The translations under genes and the position numbers were made by a program. The notes under the pieces are model-generated. The model searched no databases and was not told the DNA's origin. It saw nothing but the letters and a program-made list of their open reading frames with translations. A stretch of DNA of 6,247 nucleotides from Clostridiales bacterium (GTDB lineage: Bacteria > Bacillota > Clostridia > Peptostreptococcales > Natronincolaceae): contig JAAZJW010000063.1 in the NCBI GenBank assembly GCA_012800145.1, forward strand, positions 1-6,247, given 5' to 3'. Of the stretch, positions 1 through 6,247 are shown piece by piece (the first letter of the stretch is position 1; each line of letters begins with the position of its first letter).

Positions 1-3000
1 AACGCTTCAGGGTAATGTACCTTAAAATATGCTATTCTAAAAGACATCATGACGTATGCCGTTGCATGGGCCTTTGGAAACATATATTTGATTTTGTTAC
101 AGGAATCTATGTACCATTGGGGCACACCGTGTTCCTTCATTTCTTGTTCATGTCCCAAGGTCAACCCTTTCCCCTTTCTTATATTTTCCATAATTGTAAA
201 AGATGTCTTAGGAGAAAGCCCCCTCGAAATCAAATAATTCATAATATCGTCCCTTGTAGAAATAACATCCTTTAACCCTGCAACATTGTCTCTTATTAAA
301 TCATGGGCATTGTTAATCCATACATCCGTACCATGTGATAGTCCACTTATACGAACCAGTTCCGCAAAAGTCTCCGGTTGGGTATCAATCAATATCTGTC
401 GAACAAATTTGGTACCGAACTCCGGTATGCCCAAGGTCCCAACCTCACAATCTATTTCCTCAGCACATATTCCCAGGGGTTTTGTACCGGTAAATATACC
501 CATTGTTTCCTCGTTGTTCAGGGGTATGTCCTTAACACTGACATTTGTCAGATCTTCAAGCATTTTTATAATAGTAGGCACATCATGGCCTAATACATCT
601 AATTTTAAAAGTCTTCCACTTATGGAGTCATAATCAAAGTGGGTTGTTATTACCCCCGATTTTGAATCATTGGCAGGATATTGAATAGGGGTAAATTTAT
701 GTATATCATAATCGGCAGGCACAATTATAATGCCACCCGGATGTTGGCCTGAAGTTCTTTTTACTCCGGTACACCCATTGGTTAACCTGTTTATTTCGGC
801 TGTGTTACAGTGCAGTTGATTTTCCTCAATATACTTACGTACAAAGCCATAAGCTGTTTTATTCCCTATAGTTCCTATGGTTCCGGCACGAAACACCTTA
901 CCCTCCCCGAAAAGTTTTTCTATATACTTATGGGCCTCACTCTGGTATTCGCTTGCAAAATTTAAATCTATGTCCGGTTCTTTATCACCTTCAAAACCGA
1001 GAAACACTTCGAAAGGTATGTCATGCCCATCCTTGATAAGCATTTCGTTGCATACAGGACAGCTTTTATCCGGCAAATCGACACCGGAACCATATGATCC
1101 GTCCGATATAAAATCGGAATATTTGCATTTTGGACACACATAATGGGGTGGCAGAGGATTTACTTCAGTTATTTCACTCATGGTAGCAGCAAGGGAAGAA
1201 CCTACAGATCCTCGGGAACCTACCAAATATCCGTCATTCAAGGATTTAGCAACCAATTTATGAGCAATAACATACATAACGGCATATCCATTGTTAACTA
1301 TAGAACCTAATTCCTTATCCAATCGATCCTTAACAATTGCCGGCATGTCTTCACCATAAATTTTTTTGGCCTTGTTGTAACACATATTTTTTAGTTCTTC
1401 TTCTGAACCCTCTATTTTCGGCGAAAATGTTCCATCGGGGATTGGCATCAAATCCTCAATTTTACTACATATCCTGTTTGGATTTTGTATAACCACCTCA
1501 ATAGATTTTTCCGCACCTAAATATGAAAATTCCTCAAGCATCTCATCAGTCGTCTTAAAATATAGTGATGTCTGGCTGTCAATATTTCCAAAACCTTGCC
1601 CTGTCATTAATATTTGCCTAAAAATACTATCCTGGGGATTTAAAAAATGAACATCACCTGTAGCCACAACCGGTTTTTCAAGTTTGTCACCCAGCTCCAC
1701 TATATTTTTGTTGATTTCCCTTAACTCATTTTCATTCTTAACCTTGCCCTTTTCTATTAAAAACATATTATTGGCAATTGGTTGTATTTCTAAATAATCA
1801 TAATAATCAGCAATATGTTCTATTTGTTCGATAGGTTTGTTCGATAGAATACTCTGAAATAACTCTCCCGCTTCACAGGCAGTGCCCAATATAAGCCCAT
1901 CTCTATGTTTGTCCAATAGGCTTTTAGGTATCCTGGGTTTTTTATAAAAATAGTTTAAATGTGATTCAGATACAATTTTATATAAATTTTCTAAACCTGT
2001 TTGATTTTTTGCCAAAATAACGATATGGTAGGTATTCAGTTTTTTGAAGTCGATTTTTGTACCCAATTGATTGTTGATGTCTTCTAGAGAGAATATGTTT
2101 TTTGATCTCATAATTTTTATAAGTTCAATAAATATTTTAGCCGTGGCCTTAGAATCATCCACTGCCCTATGATGATCCAGTAAGGGCACCTTAAGTTCTT
2201 TTGCAACAATATCCAATCTATGCCTCTTAAGATTGGGCAAAAGCGCACGTGATAAATTTAAGGTGTCAATTATCGTATTTGTGAAAATTTCATCAATTTT
2301 TTTTATGTTTTCCCTGATAAATGCTACATCAAAACCCGCATTATGTGCAATTACAGGCCTTTCTCCTACGAATTTTAAAAATTCCGGCAAAACAGTTTCC
2401 ACAGTCGGTTTGTCTCTCACCATATCATCAGTAATGCCGGTTAATTTAGTGATTTTCACCGGTATTTCTATTTCCGGGTTTATTAAACTGGAATAACTAT
2501 CGATAATTCTACCGTTTTTTATCTTGACTGCACCTATTTCCGTAATTTTGTCATTTCTACTTGATAACCCGGTGGTTTCTATATCAAAAACTACAAATTC
2601 TTCGTCAAAGGAATAGGTGTCATTCCCTTCCACAATTTTTATCCTATCATTTACAAAATAACCTTCCATACCGTATATTATTTTAATTCCATATTTTCTA
2701 CCGGCATCCATAGCCTCCGGAAACGCTTGTACAACACCATGATCAGTTAAAGCTACAGCCTTATGTCCCCATTTCGATGCTTGCTCGACAAAATCGCTTA
2801 TGGAAGAGACCCCGTCCATAGCGGACATTTGTGTATGTAGATGTAATTCGACCCTCTTTTCACGATGTAGGTCATTTCTTTCTACCCTGTCTATCTGTGT
2901 TATATCAGTTAGCATAACAACATTTTCCCTAATGAAGCTGTCATATTTAACGTTTCCTCTGGCGCGAATTGCCATTCCCTCAAAAAACATTTCTTCAAAT

Positions 3001-3767
3001 TTAATTGTTTGATTTTTTCTTTCAAAAATCTTTGCTATTATTGAATTTGTATAATCTGTAATATTTAAAATTGCAAGCTCCTTGCCGTTTTTCAGTTCTT
3101 TTATTTCTATACTAAATATTTCCCCTTCAATAATAACATTATCTGAATCGAGCCCAATATCCGCAATTTTTTCAGTTTTTCCGGAAAATTTTTTACCAAA
3201 TAAAATAGATGCAGATAAATGTTCCTTCTTATTTGGTTCATATTTTCTCAAATTAGGCTCCCGGTTGTTTGTACAAATTTCACAATTGATAGTTGTGTTG
3301 AACTGTTCTAAAAAATGCCTCTCTATCTGCGCATCCACCATTTTTTCTTTCATTTTCCCGGCAATTGTATCAGATTTAAACATAAGTCTTAAATCGGAAT
3401 TCGTAACATTCCTGCTAACAGAATCCTCAGCAATACTAAATGGGGACACGTTTTTTTGTAAAATATATAGCAGATTTCTCCAATTCATGCTGATTAATTC
3501 TTCTAATGAATTATACTCTATATCGTATGAAAAATAAATTTCCACATCAATTTGTGAATTCTCTTTTATTGCTTTTTTCAACTGATGTAAGGAATTTTCT
3601 ATTTGTCCATATTCAAGTATTTGTTTCCCTATTATCTGTAACAACAATTTTCTACTTCGTTTAAAATATTGAACCTTTTTTATATAACAGGATTCATAAG
3701 ACGGATTTTCAGCCAACCCCAAGCTATTCAAAACATAGTTAAAACCAACACCCTCACAACAAGCCAT
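1..3767 (-). CDS. polC: DNA polymerase III alpha subunit, PolC type (3' end cut by window)
   Basis: Replicative DNA polymerase of low-GC Gram-positives, with built-in 3'-5' proofreading. The frame is open for 1255 codons; B. subtilis PolC has about 1437, so roughly 180 C-terminal residues lie beyond position 1. Domains seen in order: N-terminal region 1-210; OB fold about 212-300 (begins near GEIFSIEIKE); PHP domain from about 305 with HLHT 309-312, D318, DH 342-343 and GMEG 366-369; inserted DEDDh exonuclease about 388-560 with DIETTG from D395, HNAGFD 475-480 and H533/D538; PHP resumes with C631 and GDVH (D705, H707); GSRGSVGSS 850-858; zinc-binding cysteines C878, C881, C903, C906; catalytic PDIDLNF (D932, D934) and third aspartate D1057; TSGQHPGG 1005-1012; HATAYVMM near the cut end. 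The ATG at 3767 is the only credible start: an in-frame TGA lies ten codons upstream and AGAGGGG precedes the ATG. It starts 19 bases after the glycosyltransferase stop. All expected catalytic residues are present, so it should be functional. Confidence 0.98.
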   Translation of the reverse strand, partial: MACCEGVGFNYVLNSLGLAENPSYESCYIKKVQYFKRSRKLLLQIIGKQILEYGQIENSLHQLKKAIKENSQIDVEIYFSYDIEYNSLEELISMNWRNLLYILQKNVSPFSIAEDSVSRNVTNSDLRLMFKSDTIAGKMKEKMVDAQIERHFLEQFNTTINCEICTNNREPNLRKYEPNKKEHLSASILFGKKFSGKTEKIADIGLDSDNVIIEGEIFSIEIKELKNGKELAILNITDYTNSIIAKIFERKNQTIKFEEMFFEGMAIRARGNVKYDSFIRENVVMLTDITQIDRVERNDLHREKRVELHLHTQMSAMDGVSSISDFVEQASKWGHKAVALTDHGVVQAFPEAMDAGRKYGIKIIYGMEGYFVNDRIKIVEGNDTYSFDEEFVVFDIETTGLSSRNDKITEIGAVKIKNGRIIDSYSSLINPEIEIPVKITKLTGITDDMVRDKPTVETVLPEFLKFVGERPVIAHNAGFDVAFIRENIKKIDEIFTNTIIDTLNLSRALLPNLKRHRLDIVAKELKVPLLDHHRAVDDSKATAKIFIELIKIMRSKNIFSLEDINNQLGTKIDFKKLNTYHIVILAKNQTGLENLYKIVSESHLNYFYKKPRIPKSLLDKHRDGLILGTACEAGELFQSILSNKPIEQIEHIADYYDYLEIQPIANNMFLIEKGKVKNENELREINKNIVELGDKLEKPVVATGDVHFLNPQDSIFRQILMTGQGFGNIDSQTSLYFKTTDEMLEEFSYLGAEKSIEVVIQNPNRICSKIEDLMPIPDGTFSPKIEGSEEELKNMCYNKAKKIYGEDMPAIVKDRLDKELGSIVNNGYAVMYVIAHKLVAKSLNDGYLVGSRGSVGSSLAATMSEITEVNPLPPHYVCPKCKYSDFISDGSYGSGVDLPDKSCPVCNEMLIKDGHDIPFEVFLGFEGDKEPDIDLNFASEYQSEAHKYIEKLFGEGKVFRAGTIGTIGNKTAYGFVRKYIEENQLHCNTAEINRLTNGCTGVKRTSGQHPGGIIIVPADYDIHKFTPIQYPANDSKSGVITTHFDYDSISGRLLKLDVLGHDVPTIIKMLEDLTNVSVKDIPLNNEETMGIFTGTKPLGICAEEIDCEVGTLGIPEFGTKFVRQILIDTQPETFAELVRISGLSHGTDVWINNAHDLIRDNVAGLKDVISTRDDIMNYLISRGLSPKTSFTIMENIRKGKGLTLGHEQEMKEHGVPQWYIDSCNKIKYMFPKAHATAYVMMSFRIAYFKVHYPEA

Positions 3768-3771
3768 AAAA

Positions 3772-3778
3772 CCCCTCT
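3772..3778 (-). promoter_or_regulatory. Ribosome binding site of polC
   Basis: AGAGGGG lies four bases before the polC ATG. Its GAGG core can pair with the 16S anti-Shine-Dalgarno, which gives a usable spacing of about six bases. It supports the ATG at 3767 as the start and sits wholly in the 19-base gap after the glycosyltransferase stop. Confidence 0.7.
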
Positions 3779-3786
3779 TTCTTCGT

Positions 3787-4419
3787 TTAATGTATCAGAT
3801 ATCTAATTATATCCTTATACATTTGTAGTCTCCAGGAAATTCCTTTTATAAATCCCACCTTTTCTTCTTTAATTACATGAGTTACATTTTTCAGTATAAC
3901 ATTCTCTACATTAAGGTTGTACTTTTTTATTAGCTGGGAAAACGCCGCCTCAATACAGTATCCCTCTACTTCCATATCCACAATTTCATAAGCAACCCTC
4001 GACTTTATTGCTCTTTGTCCCGATAGGTTTGGAGCAATGGATTGTGCCAGATCTGTAATATATCTTCCGGATTTAAAAATCCCAATTGTCATGTCAACAT
4101 CTTTTTCAAGTATCGGCAAAACGAGGGCCCTTATGTGATTTGAGGTTAAACCTACCAAATCCGCATCCAGTAAAACTATGATATCACTTTCACCTTCACA
4201 ACATTTTATCCCTTTTTTTATTGCCTCGGCTTTTCCTCTGTTTTTAGACATTTTTACCAGATTGACATTATACTTTGATACAATGTTTGAGGTTGAATCC
4301 TGTGAACCGTCATCAACAACAATTATATTTGATACTATGTCGGTTTCAAGAATAGGAACGATAACTTTTTCAATTCGGCTTTCTTCATTATAAGCAGGTA
4401 TAATGGCAGTAACCCTCAT
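3787..4419 (-). CDS. Small GT2-like (GT-A fold) glycosyltransferase, substrate unknown
   Basis: A 210-residue protein that should transfer a sugar from a nucleotide donor; donor and acceptor cannot be read from the sequence. Visible family features: the N-terminal strand and loop VTAIIPAYNEE (3-13), VVDDGSQDST (34-43) for nucleotide binding, KNRGKAEA (59-66), and a metal-binding DXD motif LLDAD with D85/D87. Next come NLSGQRA (131-137), an acidic VEGYCIEAAF stretch (151-160) and H181 in THVIKEE, a position where GT-A enzymes often have a metal-ligand histidine. There is no signal peptide or clear membrane segment, so it is probably cytosolic or loosely membrane-associated through the basic, aromatic C-terminus. 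The length covers only the catalytic domain. It starts 14 bases after ispG and ends 19 bases before polC, so it is co-transcribed with both. The overall layout recalls glucosyl-3-phosphoglycerate synthases and polyprenyl-phosphate sugar transferases, but neither assignment is secure. The fold is confident; the function is not. Confidence 0.92.
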   Translation of the reverse strand: MRVTAIIPAYNEESRIEKVIVPILETDIVSNIIVVDDGSQDSTSNIVSKYNVNLVKMSKNRGKAEAIKKGIKCCEGESDIIVLLDADLVGLTSNHIRALVLPILEKDVDMTIGIFKSGRYITDLAQSIAPNLSGQRAIKSRVAYEIVDMEVEGYCIEAAFSQLIKKYNLNVENVILKNVTHVIKEEKVGFIKGISWRLQMYKDIIRYLIH

Positions 4420-4423
4420 ATAA

Positions 4424-4434
4424 CCCCTACCCCC
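4424..4434 (-). promoter_or_regulatory. Ribosome binding region of the glycosyltransferase gene
   Basis: The minus strand reads GGGGGTAGGGG between the ispG stop and the glycosyltransferase ATG. The first G run overlaps the last base of the ispG TAG stop; the second ends four bases before the ATG. It is G-rich but not a canonical GGAGG, so initiation may depend partly on coupling to ispG translation. Confidence 0.5.
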
Positions 4435-5483
4435 TAATACATCTTTTCGATTTCCTCTTCCAGTACCTCCAAAATTTCTTCTTCTTTTATTTTCTTTATA
4501 ATTTGCCCCTTTTTAAATAAAAGCGCCGAACCGATACCCCCTGCTATACCAATATCTGCATCCCTGGCTTCCCCTGGTCCATTCACAGCACAACCCATAA
4601 TGGCAACCTTAATGGGTTTTTTCAACTTGCCCAACCTCTCTTCCACTTGGTTGGCAATACGTATCAAGTCTATGTTACACCTTCCACAGGTGGGACACGA
4701 CACTATTGTTATCTCGTTTTGGATCATACCCAGAGACTTTAAAAGCTGTCTGCCCACCCTGATTTCCTCTACCGGATCTCCGGTTAATGAAACACGAATG
4801 GTATCACCTATCCCCATAAGTAGCAATGCCCCTATGCCGGCAGAAGATTTTATTGTACCGGCCCATACTGTACCCGCTTCTGTAATTCCCAGGTGAAAGG
4901 GATAATTAACTTTTTCAGCCATTAATTTGTAGGCATCCACGGTAAGTCTAACATCACTGGCCTTCAGTGACACTACAATATCCCTAAAGTCCAGATCTTC
5001 CAATATAGCAACATGTTTCAGAGCACTTTCAACCATTCCTTCAGCTGTGGGATACCCATACTTGTCTAATATGGATTTTTCAAGTGAACCTGCATTTACT
5101 CCTATTCTTATGGGTATATTTCTCTCCTTAGCTGCTTTTACCACTTCCCTTACCTTTGTGGCCTCGCCTATATTTCCGGGGTTCAGTCTCAATCCGTCGA
5201 CTCCTTCTTTTATGGATTGTAAAGCCAATTTATAATCGAAATGAATGTCGGCGACAATCGGTATTTTTATCTGTTGTTTAATTTTGTTTATAAACCTTGC
5301 GGCTTCTATGTTTGGTACAGCAATTCTAACTATATCACATCCTGCATTTTCCAGCCTTTCAATTTCTTTTATTGTACCTGCAGAATCCTCCGGGCTCATG
5401 GTGGTCATAGACTGAACCGTAATCGGGTTGTCCCCCCCTATATATACATCCCCGCATTTTACAACTCTTGTCTTTCTTCTCAT
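4434..5483 (-). CDS. ispG: 4-hydroxy-3-methylbut-2-enyl diphosphate synthase (IspG/GcpE)
   Basis: Cytosolic [4Fe-4S] enzyme of the non-mevalonate (MEP) pathway. It reductively converts 2-C-methyl-erythritol 2,4-cyclodiphosphate to HMBPP, the penultimate step to IPP/DMAPP. The 349 residues match the usual length of the short bacterial form. The N-terminal TIM-barrel part shows GGDNPITVQSMTTM (17-30), VADIHFD (77-83), LRLNPGNIG (98-106), RIGVNAGSLE (126-135) and GITEAGT (199-205). The C-terminal reductase-like part carries the cluster ligands C263 and C266 (SCPTCGRC), C298 (GCAVNGPGEA) and E305. Their spacing of 3, 32 and 7 residues equals that of E. coli C270, C273, C305 and E312. A further cysteine, C269, follows the CPTC motif. 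The ATG at 5483 is fixed by a TAG stop directly before it in the same frame and by a good upstream Shine-Dalgarno. The gene follows rseP after 78 bases and precedes the glycosyltransferase by 14. Confidence 0.98.
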   Translation of the reverse strand: MRRKTRVVKCGDVYIGGDNPITVQSMTTMSPEDSAGTIKEIERLENAGCDIVRIAVPNIEAARFINKIKQQIKIPIVADIHFDYKLALQSIKEGVDGLRLNPGNIGEATKVREVVKAAKERNIPIRIGVNAGSLEKSILDKYGYPTAEGMVESALKHVAILEDLDFRDIVVSLKASDVRLTVDAYKLMAEKVNYPFHLGITEAGTVWAGTIKSSAGIGALLLMGIGDTIRVSLTGDPVEEIRVGRQLLKSLGMIQNEITIVSCPTCGRCNIDLIRIANQVEERLGKLKKPIKVAIMGCAVNGPGEARDADIGIAGGIGSALLFKKGQIIKKIKEEEILEVLEEEIEKMY

Positions 5484-5487
5484 CTAT

Positions 5488-5496
5488 TCACCTTCC
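5488..5496 (-). promoter_or_regulatory. Ribosome binding site of ispG
   Basis: GGAAGGTGA lies four bases before the ispG ATG. It departs from the extended consensus GGAGGTGA at a single base, making it the strongest Shine-Dalgarno in the window. This fits independent initiation of ispG after the longest gap in the operon. Confidence 0.75.
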
Positions 5497-5502
5497 ATGA
5501 TA

Positions 5503-5518
5503 ATAAACTCATGTTTAT
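5503..5518 (-). repeat. Short inverted repeat in the ispG leader
   Basis: ATAAAC-ATGA-GTTTAT is a perfect six-base inverted repeat around a four-base loop, about 20 bases before the ispG start. It is AT-rich, so an RNA hairpin would be weak. No T run follows, so it is not a Rho-independent terminator. It could be a minor operator or chance in AT-rich DNA. Confidence 0.3.
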
Positions 5519-5536
5519 ATAAAAACACATTATCAT

Positions 5537-5549
5537 CCATATTATATGG
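5537..5549. repeat. 13-base palindrome in the rseP-ispG gap
   Basis: CCATAT-T-ATATGG has perfect six-base arms around a single central base. A one-base centre cannot form an RNA loop, so if it has a role it would be as a double-stranded protein-binding site. It overlaps the TATAAT of the proposed ispG promoter completely, where a bound dimer would block transcription. No matching second copy was seen in the gap. Confidence 0.4.
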
Positions 5550-5569
5550 TCCTACACTTGATTAACCAA
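5541..5569 (-). promoter_or_regulatory. Possible internal promoter for ispG, glycosyltransferase and polC
   Basis: The minus strand has a perfect -10 TATAAT (5546-5541). At a 17-base spacing upstream is TTGGTT (5569-5564), which matches the first three bases of the TTGACA -35. The -35 would overlap the last codons and stop of rseP. Transcription would start near 5534 and give a leader of about 50 bases before ispG. The -10 is convincing in form, the -35 is weak, and AT-rich DNA yields TATAAT by chance, so this stays tentative. Confidence 0.35.
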
Positions 5570-6247
5570 AAAAACTCAATATATCTTTATAAGTTATAAA
5601 TAACATCAGTGTTATTAAAATACCAAATCCTATTAAATGTATCATGCCCTCTTTTTCCGGGTCTATAGGTTTTCCCCTCAGGACTTCGGCTAATAAAAAT
5701 ATAATTTTACTACCGTCCAGTGCAGGAATCGGTAGCAAGTTTATCAAACCTAAATTCACGCTCAGGACGGCAGTCAGGTTCAATACATCCAGCCATCCTG
5801 TTTTTGCTACCTGGCCTACCAGGTTTAAGATCCCCACAGGCCCCATAACTTCCCCGGCAATGCCGGATTTCCCGCTAATCAAACCCCTTAAAAAAATTAA
5901 TATATCGACTGTTATGGCCTTTATTACCGTAATCCCGTTTCTTACTGACGCAACTACAGACCTTCTCATGGTAATCATAATACCTATTGTCATCCGATTT
6001 GTTTCTATGTCCCTGGTAGGTTTCACGGTTTTTTCTATTCTGTTACCGTTTCTAATAATGGTAATATCTATGGAACTTCCTCCTGAATTGCCAATCGCAT
6101 CTATAATGTTTTGCCAGGTATCCATCCTTTCCCCATTAATAGCATGAACCACATCCCCACCCTGTATTCCTGCATGTAGCGCAGGGGATTGGGGCATGAC
6201 CTTGCTTATTCTTGTGGTGGGTACGCCTATAAAATAAAAAATAATCG
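5562..6247 (-). CDS. rseP: RseP/RasP site-2 intramembrane zinc metalloprotease (C-terminal part; start outside window)
   Basis: Membrane-embedded protease of the M50 family that cuts transmembrane substrates such as anti-sigma factors in regulated intramembrane proteolysis. The frame stays open to the window edge, giving 227 residues of the C-terminal part (numbered here from the edge). The N-terminal membrane segment with the HExxH zinc motif lies outside. A PDZ domain spans about 10-80: SKVMPQSPALHAGIQGGDVV followed by NGE. Then come the conserved GEVMGPVGI (131-139), a hydrophobic segment leading into NLLPIPALDG (169-178), whose LDG aspartate D177 is the third zinc ligand, and a final membrane segment from about 201 to 219. 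The Met codon at 6197 is inside the PDZ domain and is not the start. Clostridial neighbours suggest dxr upstream. No terminator follows the stop, so read-through into ispG is likely. Confidence 0.95.
   Translation of the reverse strand, partial: IIFYFIGVPTTRISKVMPQSPALHAGIQGGDVVHAINGERMDTWQNIIDAIGNSGGSSIDITIIRNGNRIEKTVKPTRDIETNRMTIGIMITMRRSVVASVRNGITVIKAITVDILIFLRGLISGKSGIAGEVMGPVGILNLVGQVAKTGWLDVLNLTAVLSVNLGLINLLPIPALDGSKIIFLLAEVLRGKPIDPEKEGMIHLIGFGILITLMLFITYKDILSFFG

Noticed and set aside
286..633. Plus-strand open frame of 115 codons
   Set aside because: It is antisense to the polymerase palm region of polC, which includes catalytic D1057. No motif or convincing ribosome binding site supports it.
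3082..3537. Plus-strand open frame of 151 codons
   Set aside because: It lies wholly antisense to the N-terminal and OB region of polC, has low-complexity Ser/Phe/Ile-rich composition and no recognisable motif. It is a shadow of the real gene.
5484..5498. Four-codon leader frame (MEGE, then TAG) directly before ispG
   Set aside because: Its ATG and stop arise within and next to the ispG Shine-Dalgarno, and no separate ribosome binding site precedes it. It is best read as chance, although its stop usefully fixes the ispG start.
5551..5585. T-rich run at the end of rseP as a terminator
   Set aside because: The seven-T run lies inside the last rseP codons and is not preceded by a GC-rich stem. 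Only a four-base TTGA/TCAA pairing surrounds it.
5644..6147. Plus-strand open frame of 167 codons
   Set aside because: It is antisense to rseP, whose PDZ and LDG motifs are clear on the minus strand. Its hydrophobic look simply mirrors the membrane-protein codons opposite.
5562..6197. rseP read as a complete 211-residue protein starting at 6197
   Set aside because: The frame remains open upstream to the window edge, and the Met is inside a PDZ domain. The gene is a fragment cut by the window, not a short protein.

Overview
This window comes from an AT-rich, low-GC Gram-positive bacterium, most likely a member of the Clostridia. The main evidence is a PolC-type DNA polymerase III alpha subunit (exonuclease inserted within a PHP domain), which is characteristic of Firmicutes and relatives. 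The order rseP - ispG - polC is the arrangement known from many clostridia, where dxr usually precedes rseP; dxr itself would lie outside this window.

All genes are on the minus strand and read from high to low coordinates. (1) 6247-5562: C-terminal 227 residues of the RseP/RasP intramembrane site-2 protease; its start is outside the window. (2) 5561-5484: a 78-base gap with no terminator, holding a possible internal promoter centred on a 13-base palindrome, a short inverted repeat and a strong ribosome binding site. (3) 5483-4434: complete ispG, an Fe-S enzyme of the MEP isoprenoid pathway. (4) 4419-3787: a complete small GT-A fold glycosyltransferase of unknown substrate. (5) 3767-1: polC, 1255 codons from its start, cut by the window edge about 180 residues short of the expected C-terminus.

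The gaps between ispG, the glycosyltransferase and polC are 14 and 19 bases, so these three are almost certainly co-transcribed, probably with rseP as well. The operon joins membrane proteolysis, isoprenoid precursor synthesis (which feeds undecaprenyl phosphate), a sugar transferase and replication. The least expected member is the glycosyltransferase, placed between two conserved housekeeping genes. I saw no RNA genes, mobile elements, CRISPR arrays or convincing terminators. No region longer than 78 bases is without a gene. Apart from the uncharacterised glycosyltransferase, this looks like an ordinary chromosomal housekeeping region, and I found no convincing sign of a new system.
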